Shown piece after piece: positions 27,371-35,472 of a stretch of 64,000 nucleotides of DNA (the first letter of the stretch is position 1; each line of letters begins with the position of its first letter). Made by a program: the position numbers and the translations under genes. Origin of the DNA: Leadbetterella lacunae (GTDB lineage Bacteria > Bacteroidota > Bacteroidia > Cytophagales > Spirosomataceae); the NCBI RefSeq assembly GCF_042649125.1, contig NZ_JBHRYQ010000001.1, forward strand, positions 2,852,001 to 2,916,000. The letters are read 5' to 3'. The notes beneath the pieces are model-generated. The model saw only the letters and a list, made by a program, of their open reading frames with translations. It ran no database searches and was not told the origin of the DNA.

Positions 27371-27931
27371 TTTCATCCAGTTTTCTACCATTTTAACACC
27401 GTGTTGAGTTAAATATGCCTCCGGATGAAACTGAACGCCTCTGATATCGTAGTTTTTATGTGCCTCTGCCAATACATAGTCGTTGGCATCTTTGGCCGTT
27501 ACTTTAAGGTCAGATGGCATAGAGTTTTCTAAAACAGTCCATGAGTGATACCTACAAACATCAAACTTTTGTGGAATACCTTTAAATAGCAACTCCTCTG
27601 AATCTGTCACCAAACACTCGGTAGTAACACCATGAAGAACCTCGCCCATGTTTAAAAGCTGCGAACCAAAAGCCTCTGCTATGGCTTGGTGACCCAAACA
27701 TACACCAAAAATACTTTTTGAAGTCTTATATTCAGCCAAAAGATCCATCATGATACCGGCCTCTTCAGGAATTCCAGGCCCTGGCGAAAGCATTATTTTA
27801 TCGTAGTTTTTTACGGCCTCTACCGATATTTTATCATTTCTAAACACGTCAACTTTTGCCCCAAGGTCTTTGAGGATATATACCAAATTGTATACAAATG
27901 AGTCGTAATTATCTAATACTAATATATTCAT
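27365..27931 (-). CDS. trpG: Anthranilate synthase, glutamine amidotransferase subunit
   Basis: TrpG supplies ammonia from glutamine to TrpE for anthranilate synthesis. The 188-residue class I amidotransferase starts MNILVLDNYDSFVYNL and has SPGPGIPEEAG, the nucleophile C78 in FGVCLGHQAIAEAF and the H169/E171 pair in VQFHPEA. Its ATG overlaps the stop of the DUF3052-like gene as ATGA, so translation is coupled. It is the last gene of the trpE unit; no other trp genes follow in this window, since a convergent gene begins here. Confidence 0.95.
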   Translation of the reverse strand: MNILVLDNYDSFVYNLVYILKDLGAKVDVFRNDKISVEAVKNYDKIMLSPGPGIPEEAGIMMDLLAEYKTSKSIFGVCLGHQAIAEAFGSQLLNMGEVLHGVTTECLVTDSEELLFKGIPQKFDVCRYHSWTVLENSMPSDLKVTAKDANDYVLAEAHKNYDIRGVQFHPEAYLTQHGVKMVENWMKS

Positions 27932-28386
27932 TGCTTACTTGTTTTTTGTTTTCCAATTTCCGTCATAGCGAAATCTTGGCTTCTTGTCATTGTTTTTATT
28001 AATTCGGCCTTTTTAAATCTTAAGGCACTCCAGTCGGCATCTACCGCCACCATTCTGACGGGTTCGTAGCCCAGCTTGCCTAACACCTGCCAACCATTGT
28101 CTCTGTTAAACTCACACTTATATTTCTTAGAGCTTCCTTTTGGATAACAAAACCAAAACAAAGCGTCGGGTGTCAAAATATTATCCAATGCGGTTGCATA
28201 TTTTTCAACTTCATCAAGTTTCGTGCAAAAAATCAAACAAAATGGTACTGCCTCACTTAGGTCTTCTTTAAGAATACGCACATCAACTCCTAACTCATCC
28301 CAAAGGACATCTAAGTCTTGGGGAGCGTTAAAAACCACTAGTTTTTGCTGGGTCTTGAGGTTTAGTTTTTTTAATAAAGCATGCAT
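27928..28386 (-). CDS. DUF3052-like protein between trpE and trpG
   Basis: A 152-residue soluble protein. The pattern VVFNAPQDLDVLWDELG at the N-terminus, PFCLIFC, DALFWFCYPKGSSKKYK and VRMVAVDADWSALRFKK resembles the DUF3052 family, small alpha/beta proteins of unknown role. It lies 24 bases after trpE and overlaps trpG by ATGA, so it is made with the anthranilate synthase subunits. No catalytic residues can be identified. Its position inside the trp operon suggests a link to tryptophan or chorismate metabolism, but that is inference. Confidence 0.7.
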   Translation of the reverse strand: MHALLKKLNLKTQQKLVVFNAPQDLDVLWDELGVDVRILKEDLSEAVPFCLIFCTKLDEVEKYATALDNILTPDALFWFCYPKGSSKKYKCEFNRDNGWQVLGKLGYEPVRMVAVDADWSALRFKKAELIKTMTRSQDFAMTEIGKQKTSKQ

Positions 28387-28410
28387 AACTTTTATAGGTT
28401 TAAACTGAAA

Positions 28411-29835
28411 CTATATATCTTCTGCCATTTCTATGGCTTTTCTTAGTGCTCCAAGTTTTAGGTGAATCTCGTTCATCTCGGTATCTATGTCTGACTTGGC
28501 CACTACGCCCATACCTGCTTGATAAAACAACGTATTGTTTTTGCTCAAAAATGTACGGATAGCGATAGCATGATTAAAGTTTCCTTTAAAATCCATGAAA
28601 CCAATGGCTCCTCCGTAAATACTCCTATTAGTTGGCTCCATTTTATTTATCAAACTCATGGCCATGTGTTTCGGCGAACCCGAAAGTGTTCCAGCAGGGA
28701 AAGTATCGGCCACAAGTTGCAGCGGATTGGTACCTGCGGTCATTTGTCCGGTTACTTTCGACACCAAGTGGATTACGTGGCTGTAAAACTGCACTTCTTT
28801 AAAAATATTAACCTCCACATGATCTGAACTTCTCGAAAGGTCATTTCTAGCTAAATCGACCAACATTACATGCTCCGCTGATTCTTTTGGATCTGCGTGC
28901 AGTGCCTTTGCTAATTCCGTATCTTTTTCGTCGTCGCCGGTTCTTCTAAACGTTCCCGCTATCGGGTGAATCTCCGCCACTCCGTCTTTAATATATATTT
29001 GCTTTTCGGGACTTGAACCAAAAATATGGTAGTCGCCACCGTCAAAATAAAACAAATAAGGCGACGGATTGATGCTTCTCAATGCTCGGTACACGTTAAA
29101 ATCGTCACCGGTAAAAGCTTTGGAGAACCTACGAGAAGGCACTATTTGAAATACATCGCCACGTAAACAATGGTTGATACACTGCTGCACCACTTTACGC
29201 ATTTCGGGGTCGGTAAAGTTGGTTTGCTCCTCACCTACCACCTCAAATTTAGAAGACGTTCTTTTCGGATTTTTAACAAAAAACTCTAATGTTTCTAATC
29301 CGTCGGCTTTGAAAGCCGGCTCTTGGTTTTCAGGAGCATAGGCATGCTCAAATAGGTAAAGCTCGTCTTTGAAATGGTTAATAGCCACTACGTATCTATA
29401 TACCCGATATAAAATCTGAGGAATGGCCGTCTCTTCTGACTTTTCCTGAATATCTATGTCTTCAAAATAAGCTACAGAGTCATAGGTGATGTGCCCAAAA
29501 AGCCCATTCGAAATAAAATTATGGGGATTTTCATCTAATGGCTGAAAACGAGAGGCAAATTTTTGCAAAGCAGCTACTGCGTCTTTTGGGTTTTCTAAGG
29601 TAAACTCTTCTTTTGACCCGTCTGGAAATAGTTGCGAAACTACTTTATTATCAAGCTGAAAGGAAGCAATGGGATCACACGCGATATAGCTGAAGCTATT
29701 GTGCATGGCATGATAATCTGCACTTTCCAATATTACCGAAAGTGGAAACTGCTCCCTGATTCTTAAAAAAATACTTACTGGTGTGAGGGTGTCTGACAAA
29801 AGTCTTTTGCTCCTAGTCGAAATCTTAAAATTCAT
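28411..29835 (-). CDS. trpE: Anthranilate synthase component I
   Basis: TrpE converts chorismate and ammonia to anthranilate. The 474-residue protein has the conserved chorismate-binding core: FQIVPSRRFSKAF, PSPYLFYFDG, IFGSSPEKQIYI, EIHPIAGTFRRTGDDEKD and TFPAGTLSGSPKHMAM, plus YGGAIGFMDFKGNFNHAI. The last marks it as chorismate-utilising; pairing with trpG supports anthranilate over aminodeoxychorismate synthesis. It is preceded by an attenuator-like leader (29914-30046), so its transcription is probably controlled by tryptophan supply. Confidence 0.95.
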   Translation of the reverse strand: MNFKISTRSKRLLSDTLTPVSIFLRIREQFPLSVILESADYHAMHNSFSYIACDPIASFQLDNKVVSQLFPDGSKEEFTLENPKDAVAALQKFASRFQPLDENPHNFISNGLFGHITYDSVAYFEDIDIQEKSEETAIPQILYRVYRYVVAINHFKDELYLFEHAYAPENQEPAFKADGLETLEFFVKNPKRTSSKFEVVGEEQTNFTDPEMRKVVQQCINHCLRGDVFQIVPSRRFSKAFTGDDFNVYRALRSINPSPYLFYFDGGDYHIFGSSPEKQIYIKDGVAEIHPIAGTFRRTGDDEKDTELAKALHADPKESAEHVMLVDLARNDLSRSSDHVEVNIFKEVQFYSHVIHLVSKVTGQMTAGTNPLQLVADTFPAGTLSGSPKHMAMSLINKMEPTNRSIYGGAIGFMDFKGNFNHAIAIRTFLSKNNTLFYQAGMGVVAKSDIDTEMNEIHLKLGALRKAIEMAEDI

Positions 29836-29913
29836 TATAATGTTTTTTTTAAATAATTAGAAAATAAAAAATGTTTTGGGTCAAATTTTACTTTCGGAGC
29901 AATCCACTACGAC

Positions 29914-29952
29914 AAAAAAAATCGGCTTGCCGTAGTTGAACAGCAAGCCGAA
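29914..29952 (-). terminator. Attenuator terminator upstream of trpE
   Basis: On the minus strand CGGCTTGC pairs with GCAAGCCG around an 11-base region including TGTTCAAC, followed by eight T. It lies between the trp leader peptide and trpE, 79 bases before the trpE ATG, so it can only act to stop transcription before the structural genes. Its loop (29935-29942) is complementary to the leader stop-codon region. Confidence 0.85.
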
Positions 29953-29986
29953 AAATATGTTTATAAACACATAGCATGACCGATGC

Positions 29987-30046
29987 TCAACTCAAAAGAG
30001 AAGAACGCCACCAACCGTTGTTTGCTATATTGTTTTGAAAATTCAT
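29987..30046 (-). CDS. trpL: trp operon leader peptide with tandem Trp codons
   Basis: A 19-residue ORF on the minus strand, MNFQNNIANNGWWRSSLLS, followed by TGA. Two adjacent TGG codons (30008-30013) in so short an ORF upstream of an anthranilate synthase operon, together with a terminator 34 bases after its stop codon, match the classical leader-peptide design. The segment GTTGAGCA (29984-29991), containing the stop codon, can pair with TGTTCAAC in the terminator loop (7 Watson-Crick pairs plus one G-U), giving an antiterminator when a ribosome stalls at the Trp codons. Confidence 0.85.
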   Translation of the reverse strand: MNFQNNIANNGWWRSSLLS

Positions 30047-30050
30047 ATCG

Positions 30051-30058
30051 CAAATGTA
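30051..30058 (-). promoter_or_regulatory. -7 box of the trp operon promoter
   Basis: On the minus strand TACATTTG is a full TAnnTTTG match. It ends only four bases before the trpL ATG, so the transcript should start at or next to that ATG, giving a leaderless or nearly leaderless leader peptide. A -33 TTTG is not clear. Confidence 0.6.
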
Positions 30059-30121
30059 ATGATGAATTTTAAAATTAAAAATGATTGCATGGAATTAATT
30101 ACAAACCCCACAAAAAAGCAT

Positions 30122-30146
30122 AAAAAAAGCCCGACAGAAGCCGGGC
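30122..30146 (-). terminator. Terminator after sodA
   Basis: On the minus strand GCCCG pairs with CGGGC around an 8-base loop and is followed by seven T, 25 bases after the sodA stop and before the trp promoter. Confidence 0.8.
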
Positions 30147-30171
30147 CAAACAAATCTCTAAAACAAAAATA

Positions 30172-30783
30172 TTATTTCGCTGCTGCAAATCTCTCCGCAA
30201 CGCCGTTCCAGTTTACAATATTCCAGAAAGTTTCGATATAGTCAGGGCGTTTGTTTTGGAACTTCAAATAGTATGCATGCTCCCAAACGTCTAGTCCTAA
30301 AATTGGCGTTCCTTTCACCTCTGCGATGTCCATTAATGGATTGTCTTGATTTGGAGTAGAAGTAACAGCCAAAGAGCCGTCTTCCTTAACTACTAACCAA
30401 GCCCATCCTGAACCAAAACGAGTAGCACCAGCGGCTTTGAAAGCAGCTTTAAACTCATCTACAGAACCAAAAGCTGCTTCGATTGCAGTTTTAAGCTCAC
30501 CTGAAAGCTCACCGCCAGTTCCGGCTGGAGCTAATATATTCCAAAATAAATCGTGATTGTAATGTCCACCGCCATTATTTCTAACTGCTGGAGAAGCTGA
30601 GCTAATGTTGCTCAAAATTTCTTCGATAGTTTTTCCTTCTAAATCAGTACCAGCCACAGCGGCATTAAGATTAGTTACATATGCATTGTGATGACGATCA
30701 TGGTGTATTTCCATAGTCATTGCGTCAAAATGTGGTTCTAATGCGTTGTTCGCGTAAGGTAAAGGTGCTAATGTAAAAGCCAT
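30172..30783 (-). CDS. sodA: Superoxide dismutase, Fe/Mn family
   Basis: Converts superoxide to peroxide and oxygen. The 203-residue cytosolic enzyme has the four metal ligands H27 (MEIHHDRHH), H77 (GGHYNHDLFW), D165 and H169 (LGLDVWEHAYYL). GWAWLVV and the Gly-rich GGGHYNHD fit the family. Distinguishing Fe from Mn is not safe by eye. It has no signal peptide. It is transcribed alone, ending at a terminator before the trp leader, with the 46-residue membrane protein gene upstream. Confidence 0.96.
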   Translation of the reverse strand: MAFTLAPLPYANNALEPHFDAMTMEIHHDRHHNAYVTNLNAAVAGTDLEGKTIEEILSNISSASPAVRNNGGGHYNHDLFWNILAPAGTGGELSGELKTAIEAAFGSVDEFKAAFKAAGATRFGSGWAWLVVKEDGSLAVTSTPNQDNPLMDIAEVKGTPILGLDVWEHAYYLKFQNKRPDYIETFWNIVNWNGVAERFAAAK

Positions 30784-30912
30784 AATGTTAATTTTGTTTA
30801 CTGTTTAAAAACGATACTTAATCATTAAACATAAGATTGAATAAAACTGTTCGCAAGGCAGTAATATTTTTTGAAATAACTGTCAAATAAACAATTAACT
30901 AAATCAAGACTT

Positions 30913-31053
30913 TCATTTTTCTAAATCTTCTAGAGGCACTTTTTCTTCTATTTTTTGGGTGGGTTTCGCTGTATTGATTTTATAAACCAAATACCCAATG
31001 CCAATCAAAAAATGAAGGATAACTACAGCCGCGATGATATAAGGTAGTGTCAT
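30913..31053 (-). CDS. Single-pass small membrane protein (46 residues)
   Basis: A short ORF on the minus strand starts MTLPYIIAAVVILHFLIGIG, an N-terminal transmembrane helix of about 20 residues, followed by YLVYKINTAKPTQKIEEKVP and an acidic, Lys-rich cytosolic tail ending LEDLEK. The design (short N-terminus, helix, charged tail) is that of real small membrane proteins rather than random sequence, and the region contains no other gene. No family is recognised. It lies between tadA and sodA on the same strand. Confidence 0.6.
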   Translation of the reverse strand: MTLPYIIAAVVILHFLIGIGYLVYKINTAKPTQKIEEKVPLEDLEK

Positions 31054-31123
31054 TTTTTTATTTCAAAATTCTAAAACTTAAAGGAGTTTATCAATGACTT
31101 TTATCACAAACCCCAAAAAGTGC

Positions 31124-31585
31124 TTATTCTCTTAATTTTTTAAAAAACTCTTTTAATAGGTACTCCGACTCATATTCTAAAACTCCACTTACGATATCTT
31201 TTTTGGGGTGAATAATAGGTGGAGACTGCATTGAAAAGCCTTTTTTCTTATCAAAAGCTCCGAAAACCACACGGTCAATCTGTGACCAAGCGATGGCTCC
31301 CGCACACATTACACATGGCTCGAGTGTAACATAGAGCGTGCATTCTCTTAGATACTTGGCTCCAAGATAATTAGACGCGGCCGTAATGGCCAATATCTCG
31401 GCGTGAGCCGTAATGTCATGTAGCAGTTCGGTTTGGTTAGAGCCCTTCCCTATTATCTTTTTGTCTTCAGACACCACCAATGCCCCAACAGGAATTTCGC
31501 CTCTCTCAAAGGCATCAGCAGCAAGCTGTAGGGCTTTCTGCATAAAATATTCGTGCGAAAAAATTGGATATGTGACTCTTTTCAT
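31124..31585 (-). CDS. tadA: tRNA-specific adenosine deaminase
   Basis: TadA converts the wobble adenosine 34 of tRNA to inosine. The 153-residue zinc deaminase has H61-A-E63 (TAHAEIL) and the PCVMC motif (P90, C91, C94), with the TadA-specific ALVVSEDKKIIGKGSNQT near the N-terminus. The C-terminus KKDIVSGVLEYESEYLLKEF is typical. The start at 31585 yields a normal length; a second Met at residue 15 is less likely. Confidence 0.94.
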   Translation of the reverse strand: MKRVTYPIFSHEYFMQKALQLAADAFERGEIPVGALVVSEDKKIIGKGSNQTELLHDITAHAEILAITAASNYLGAKYLRECTLYVTLEPCVMCAGAIAWSQIDRVVFGAFDKKKGFSMQSPPIIHPKKDIVSGVLEYESEYLLKEFFKKLRE

Positions 31586-31621
31586 GCGACAAAAACTTTA
31601 AATCAAATCTTTCTTTACATC

Positions 31622-31648
31622 AAAAAAGCCCTGAAACTTCAGAGCTTT
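31622..31648 (-). terminator. Terminator after the ROK kinase gene
   Basis: On the minus strand AAGCTCTGAA pairs with TTCAGGGCTT (one G-T wobble) and is followed by a T-run, 32 bases after the ROK stop. Confidence 0.75.
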
Positions 31649-31679
31649 TATATATTTTTAAACTAAATAAACAGTATTT

Positions 31680-32588
31680 TTAGAAACAAAGACTAGCCGC
31701 ACCTAAAAGGCCCGCATCGTTTGCCAAAGTAGCCCTTTTAACCAAAAGTGTTTTTAGATAGTAAGGCGTCAACCAATAGCTTAACTGACGGTTTACGGCT
31801 GGCATAATGTAGTCAAATGAAGCAGACAAACCTCCGCCAATTAGTATGGTGGTGATATCTAAAATACGAATCATAGAAACCAACCCATCGCCTAACATAA
31901 CGCCAACTTCGTCAAAAATAGCAAGAGCCAACTCGTCTCCGTCTGCTGCTGCTGCCACCAACCCTGTAGTAGAGATAGTTCCATCGCTTGCCAATTGGGT
32001 AGTTCCTTTATAGGCTGCTCGCATAGATGTAGCTAAATCCAACAATTCGTTTTTGCCGATATTACGCTCCAAAACTTTACCATTTTTAGAGGGCATGTGA
32101 CCCGGCTCCATGGCGTTTCCGCCACCGCCTTTAAATACCAATTTATCTATAATGGCCGCCCCACCTACGCCTGTGCCGAGTGTTACGAAAATATAATCTT
32201 CTGGCAGTTTTTCTTCTCCAAAATAATACTCACCTAGAGCTGCTGCGTTAGCATCATTTTCTAAATAAAAATCACAATCAGCAAAACGCTTTTTCAGCAT
32301 TGGGATTATCGGTGTCCCATCTATTTCAGGAATTGCTGTAATTTCCACGAGGCTATTTCTATCTCTAGTAATAAGGCCAGGCACACCAATACCCACCTTT
32401 TTCACTTCCGGGTTTTCTTTCAATTGCACTGCAATGGCATCGCCGAGGTTATCTACAAAATGACCCGAAGTTCTCCATTTACCTGTATCGTGGCTATAAA
32501 AATTGGTAATGTTTCCATTCTCCGCATTTACGATTCCCATCTTTACATTAGTGCCTCCTACGTCAATCCCCAAATATTCTGTTGCCAT
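31680..32588 (-). CDS. ROK-family sugar kinase
   Basis: A 302-residue protein of the ROK family (glucokinase/N-acyl-hexosamine kinase). Visible: phosphate 1 DVGGTNVKMGIV near the N-terminus, VGIGVPGLI, the sugar-binding NDANAAALGEYYFGEE with the catalytic Asp near 113, TLGTGVGGAAI and IGGGLSASFD. The usual ROK zinc-binding CxCGxxGC motif is absent: the matching region reads EPGHMPSKNGKVLERNIGKN. Sugar specificity is not readable; glucose is the usual guess. It has its own -7 box. Confidence 0.88.
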   Translation of the reverse strand: MATEYLGIDVGGTNVKMGIVNAENGNITNFYSHDTGKWRTSGHFVDNLGDAIAVQLKENPEVKKVGIGVPGLITRDRNSLVEITAIPEIDGTPIIPMLKKRFADCDFYLENDANAAALGEYYFGEEKLPEDYIFVTLGTGVGGAAIIDKLVFKGGGGNAMEPGHMPSKNGKVLERNIGKNELLDLATSMRAAYKGTTQLASDGTISTTGLVAAAADGDELALAIFDEVGVMLGDGLVSMIRILDITTILIGGGLSASFDYIMPAVNRQLSYWLTPYYLKTLLVKRATLANDAGLLGAASLCF

Positions 32589-32611
32589 TCTTAGATATAT
32601 TAAAATTTTTG

Positions 32612-32619
32612 CAAATATA
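32612..32619 (-). promoter_or_regulatory. -7 box of the ROK kinase promoter
   Basis: On the minus strand TATATTTG is a full TAnnTTTG match, between the engB stop and the ROK ATG (32588). It suggests the kinase gene has a promoter separate from the gldB-to-engB unit. Confidence 0.55.
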
Positions 32620-32629
32620 CTTTAATTTA

Positions 32630-33229
32630 TTAAATATCAGCTTCGAAAATTTCACCTAGAAGCCCTAATAGTTCCACTTTGCCTGTTCTACGCTCAGCTG
32701 AGGTGATAAAATATTCTGGAATAATAGCCCAATCTGCTGTTAAAGCCTCTCTAAATGCATTGATATTTTTCTGACCTTCTAAGGTTTTCACCTTATCTGC
32801 CTTTGTAAAAATAATTTTTATTGGAATATCACTTTGCCCTAACTTCTTCACAAAATCCAAATCTATCTTTTGTGGCGGTATACGCATGTCAATCAATACA
32901 AAAACGTACATCAGGTTTACTCTGTTAAGCAAGTAATCCCATGTCATTTTTTCCCACTTGGCTTTTTCAGAAAGTGGCACTTTGGCAAACCCATACCCCG
33001 GTAAATCCACGAGATACCATTTGTCGTCAACAATAAAGTGATTAATCAACTGAGTTTTTCCTGGCGTAGACGAGGTCTTGGCCATGTTTTTTATCCCAGT
33101 AAGCATATTTATTAGCGAAGACTTACCCACATTTGATCTCCCAATAAATGCCACTTCAGGCAGATTGGCTGGCGGGCATTTTTCATAATTTGCAGAGCTT
33201 TTTAAAAACTTCGCTTCTTTTATTTTCAT
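32630..33229 (-). CDS. engB: Ribosome biogenesis GTP-binding protein EngB (YihA/YsxC)
   Basis: EngB is a small GTPase needed for late 50S assembly. The G1 loop is GRSNVGKSS (about residue 28), G2 STPGKTQLIN, G3 DLPGYGFAKV, G4 FTKADK and G5 SAERR. The 199-residue length matches. I use the Met at 33229 (MKIKEAKF), 10 bases after the fur stop codon; upstream in-frame sequence overlaps fur and is not family-like. Confidence 0.96.
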   Translation of the reverse strand: MKIKEAKFLKSSANYEKCPPANLPEVAFIGRSNVGKSSLINMLTGIKNMAKTSSTPGKTQLINHFIVDDKWYLVDLPGYGFAKVPLSEKAKWEKMTWDYLLNRVNLMYVFVLIDMRIPPQKIDLDFVKKLGQSDIPIKIIFTKADKVKTLEGQKNINAFREALTADWAIIPEYFITSAERRTGKVELLGLLGEIFEADI

Positions 33230-33239
33230 AGTGTTAATT

Positions 33240-33653
33240 TTAGCTGCACTTTGGGCAGGTACCCTGCACAAGCACATTTACGTCTTTTCTAGAATAACCC
33301 GAAGGCAAGTCTATGTTTGGTATCGATACTTTTTCTAAGCAAGTGGTATCGCCACAATCTGAGCATTTAAAATGGATATGATCGTGCTTATGCTCCTCAG
33401 TAGAGCAGTGATGTGTACACAAAGCGTACTTAACTCCTCCTTGATCATCTAATATTTTATGCAAAATTCCTTTGTCTACAAAAGTCTTGAGGGTTCTATA
33501 AATCGTAACCCTATCGTAGCCGTCTTCTAAAATTGTTTCTAAATCGCCGTGCGACAAAGCCGCCTCTCTGCCTAGAAAGCCATTGAGAATATGCTCGCGA
33601 GTTTCGGTATGCCGAAGCTCAAACCTTTTGAGTATGTCTACAGAAACCTCCAT
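33240..33653 (-). CDS. Fur-family transcription regulator
   Basis: A 137-residue DNA-binding metalloregulator. The winged helix includes YDRVTIYRTLKTFVDKGILHK (about residues 46-66, with RVTIYRTL). The metal region has ALCTHHCSTEEHKHDHIHF and the structural zinc pairs CSDCGDTTC and CPKC. Fur family members sense Fe, Zn, Mn or peroxide; this one is not classifiable by eye, but the extra Cys/His suggest zinc or iron. Its ATG directly follows the ABC gene's TAA, so it is translated in the same operon. Confidence 0.92.
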   Translation of the reverse strand: MEVSVDILKRFELRHTETREHILNGFLGREAALSHGDLETILEDGYDRVTIYRTLKTFVDKGILHKILDDQGGVKYALCTHHCSTEEHKHDHIHFKCSDCGDTTCLEKVSIPNIDLPSGYSRKDVNVLVQGTCPKCS

Positions 33654-35468
33654 TTATATGATTTCTAAACTTGCGTTTTCGAATTGCATTTTTATCAAAT
33701 TTGCATAAATCCCGTCATTTTTCAAAATTAGGTCTTCATGTTTGCCACTTTCGGTAATTTGGCCGTCTTTGAGCACACATATCTTATCTACATTGCGAAT
33801 AGTAGAAAGTCTGTGAGCAATAATTATCGATGTACGGTCTTTCATAAGCTCGTCTAAGGCACTTTGCACCAGTTTTTCTGATTCAGAATCGAGAGCCGAA
33901 GTGGCTTCGTCTAAAAGCAAAATTGCTGGGTTTTTCAAAATAGCCCTTGCGATGGCGATACGCTGACGCTGCCCACCCGAAAGTTTCACGCCTCTTTCTC
34001 CTACAATAGTATCGAATCTTTCTGGAAACTTCTCGATAAATTCCATGGCATTTGCACGCTTGGCGGCATCTTCTATCTCTACCAATGTAGCACCAGGCTT
34101 ACCATAAGCTATATTTTCTAAAATGCTTCCGCCAAAAAGAATTACTTCTTGAGGCACAATGGCTAAATTTTGTCTGAGCTCTGTTACATTTTGATCCGAA
34201 ATATCTTTTCCGTCAATCGTGATTTTACCTGACTGAAGCGTATAAAACTTCATTAGTAACTGTACTATGGTAGACTTACCCGCACCAGAAGCACCTACCA
34301 AGGCTACTTTTTGACCAGCAGCAACTTGCAGGTTAAAACCTTTCAAAACCTCCACATCGGGTCTCGATGGATAGGCGAAATCGATATTTTCAAACGAAAT
34401 ATCACCTGTAATTTTTTGAACGTTTATTTCTGCATCTAAGTCTACTTCTGACTTTTCTTCTAATATCTCAAGGATTCGCTCTGACGCTCCGATGGTACGT
34501 TGAAGCTGAGCATATAACTCGCCCAAGCCACTCAGTGAACCTCCCACAAATATGGTTAAGGTCAAAAACGTGATTAAGTCTGCAATTAAAATTTCTTTTT
34601 CAATAACTAAATTTCCACCAAACCAAATCACAAGCACGATACCTCCAAAAAGGCCCACGATAAAAAACGTAATAAAACCTCCACGCAAAGTAGCAGCCTT
34701 AAGGGCCAAAACAACCGACTCTGAAATAGTCTTACTGAAACGCTTCGATTCTAATTTTTCGTTGGTAAATGCCTTCACTATAGAAACCGACTGTAGGGTT
34801 TCTTCTACTATAACGTTTGCTTCTGCTAATTTTTCTTGTACTTTTTTAGATAATACTCGAATGTATCTACCAAAAACTATCGCTGCTATAACGATAATAG
34901 GAAAAGTAGCGAGCATAAACAAAGTCAGTTTCCAAGAGATATAAATCAAAATACCGATACCGATAATCAACGTGGCTATCTGTCTGAAAAACTCAGCAAG
35001 CGTGGTAGACAAAACCGCCTGAAAAGCCGAAACATCCGAAGTGATTCTACTTAAAAGATCCCCTACTCTGTTGTTTTCAAAAAACGAAATCGGGGTAGTG
35101 ATAAACTTGTCATAGATTTTTTTTCGTAAATCAGCCGAAGTTTTTTCACTCACTATAGAGAAAAAATAAACCCTGAAAAATGAGAATATTCCTTGCAAAA
35201 CCAGAATTGCACCAAAAAAAATAGCCACCTGATTGATGGAATATTCAGATTTACCTTCCATTACTTTGGTCATTTCTCCTATCAAAATTGGAAACATCAT
35301 GGTGGTAGCTGTAGACAATACCAAAAATACCATTCCGACTATAAAAATCCCTTTGTATGGCAGTGTGTATTTAAACAAATCCATGGCCTTTTTGAGGCCC
35401 TCCTTACTTAGTTTACGTTTATCTTTTGGTGCTACATCGTTCCAAAACTCACTCTTTCCTTTTGCCAT
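33654..35468 (-). CDS. ABC exporter, fused membrane and ATPase half-transporter
   Basis: A 604-residue MsbA-like half-transporter. Residues 35-330 hold about six transmembrane helices with the cytosolic KTSADLRKKIYDKF and NRVGDLLSRITSDV coupling segments. The ATPase domain has Walker A GASGAGKST (about 395), Q-loop, signature LSGGQRQR (about 497), Walker B LLLDEATSALD and the H-loop IIAHRLS. Homodimers of this type export lipids, peptides or drugs; the substrate is not evident. It starts 4 bases after gldB and abuts the Fur gene. Confidence 0.9.
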   Translation of the reverse strand: MAKGKSEFWNDVAPKDKRKLSKEGLKKAMDLFKYTLPYKGIFIVGMVFLVLSTATTMMFPILIGEMTKVMEGKSEYSINQVAIFFGAILVLQGIFSFFRVYFFSIVSEKTSADLRKKIYDKFITTPISFFENNRVGDLLSRITSDVSAFQAVLSTTLAEFFRQIATLIIGIGILIYISWKLTLFMLATFPIIVIAAIVFGRYIRVLSKKVQEKLAEANVIVEETLQSVSIVKAFTNEKLESKRFSKTISESVVLALKAATLRGGFITFFIVGLFGGIVLVIWFGGNLVIEKEILIADLITFLTLTIFVGGSLSGLGELYAQLQRTIGASERILEILEEKSEVDLDAEINVQKITGDISFENIDFAYPSRPDVEVLKGFNLQVAAGQKVALVGASGAGKSTIVQLLMKFYTLQSGKITIDGKDISDQNVTELRQNLAIVPQEVILFGGSILENIAYGKPGATLVEIEDAAKRANAMEFIEKFPERFDTIVGERGVKLSGGQRQRIAIARAILKNPAILLLDEATSALDSESEKLVQSALDELMKDRTSIIIAHRLSTIRNVDKICVLKDGQITESGKHEDLILKNDGIYANLIKMQFENASLEII

Positions 35469-35472
35469 AAAA

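Noticed and set aside
30262..30282. TAGTATGCATGC inside sodA, resembling the operator motif of 61652-61724
   Set aside because: It falls in codons for conserved sodA residues, so chance coding explains it.
34552..34944. A 130-codon antisense frame inside the ABC exporter gene
   Set aside because: It is the reverse image of hydrophobic transmembrane codons, and the sense gene is intact and well conserved.
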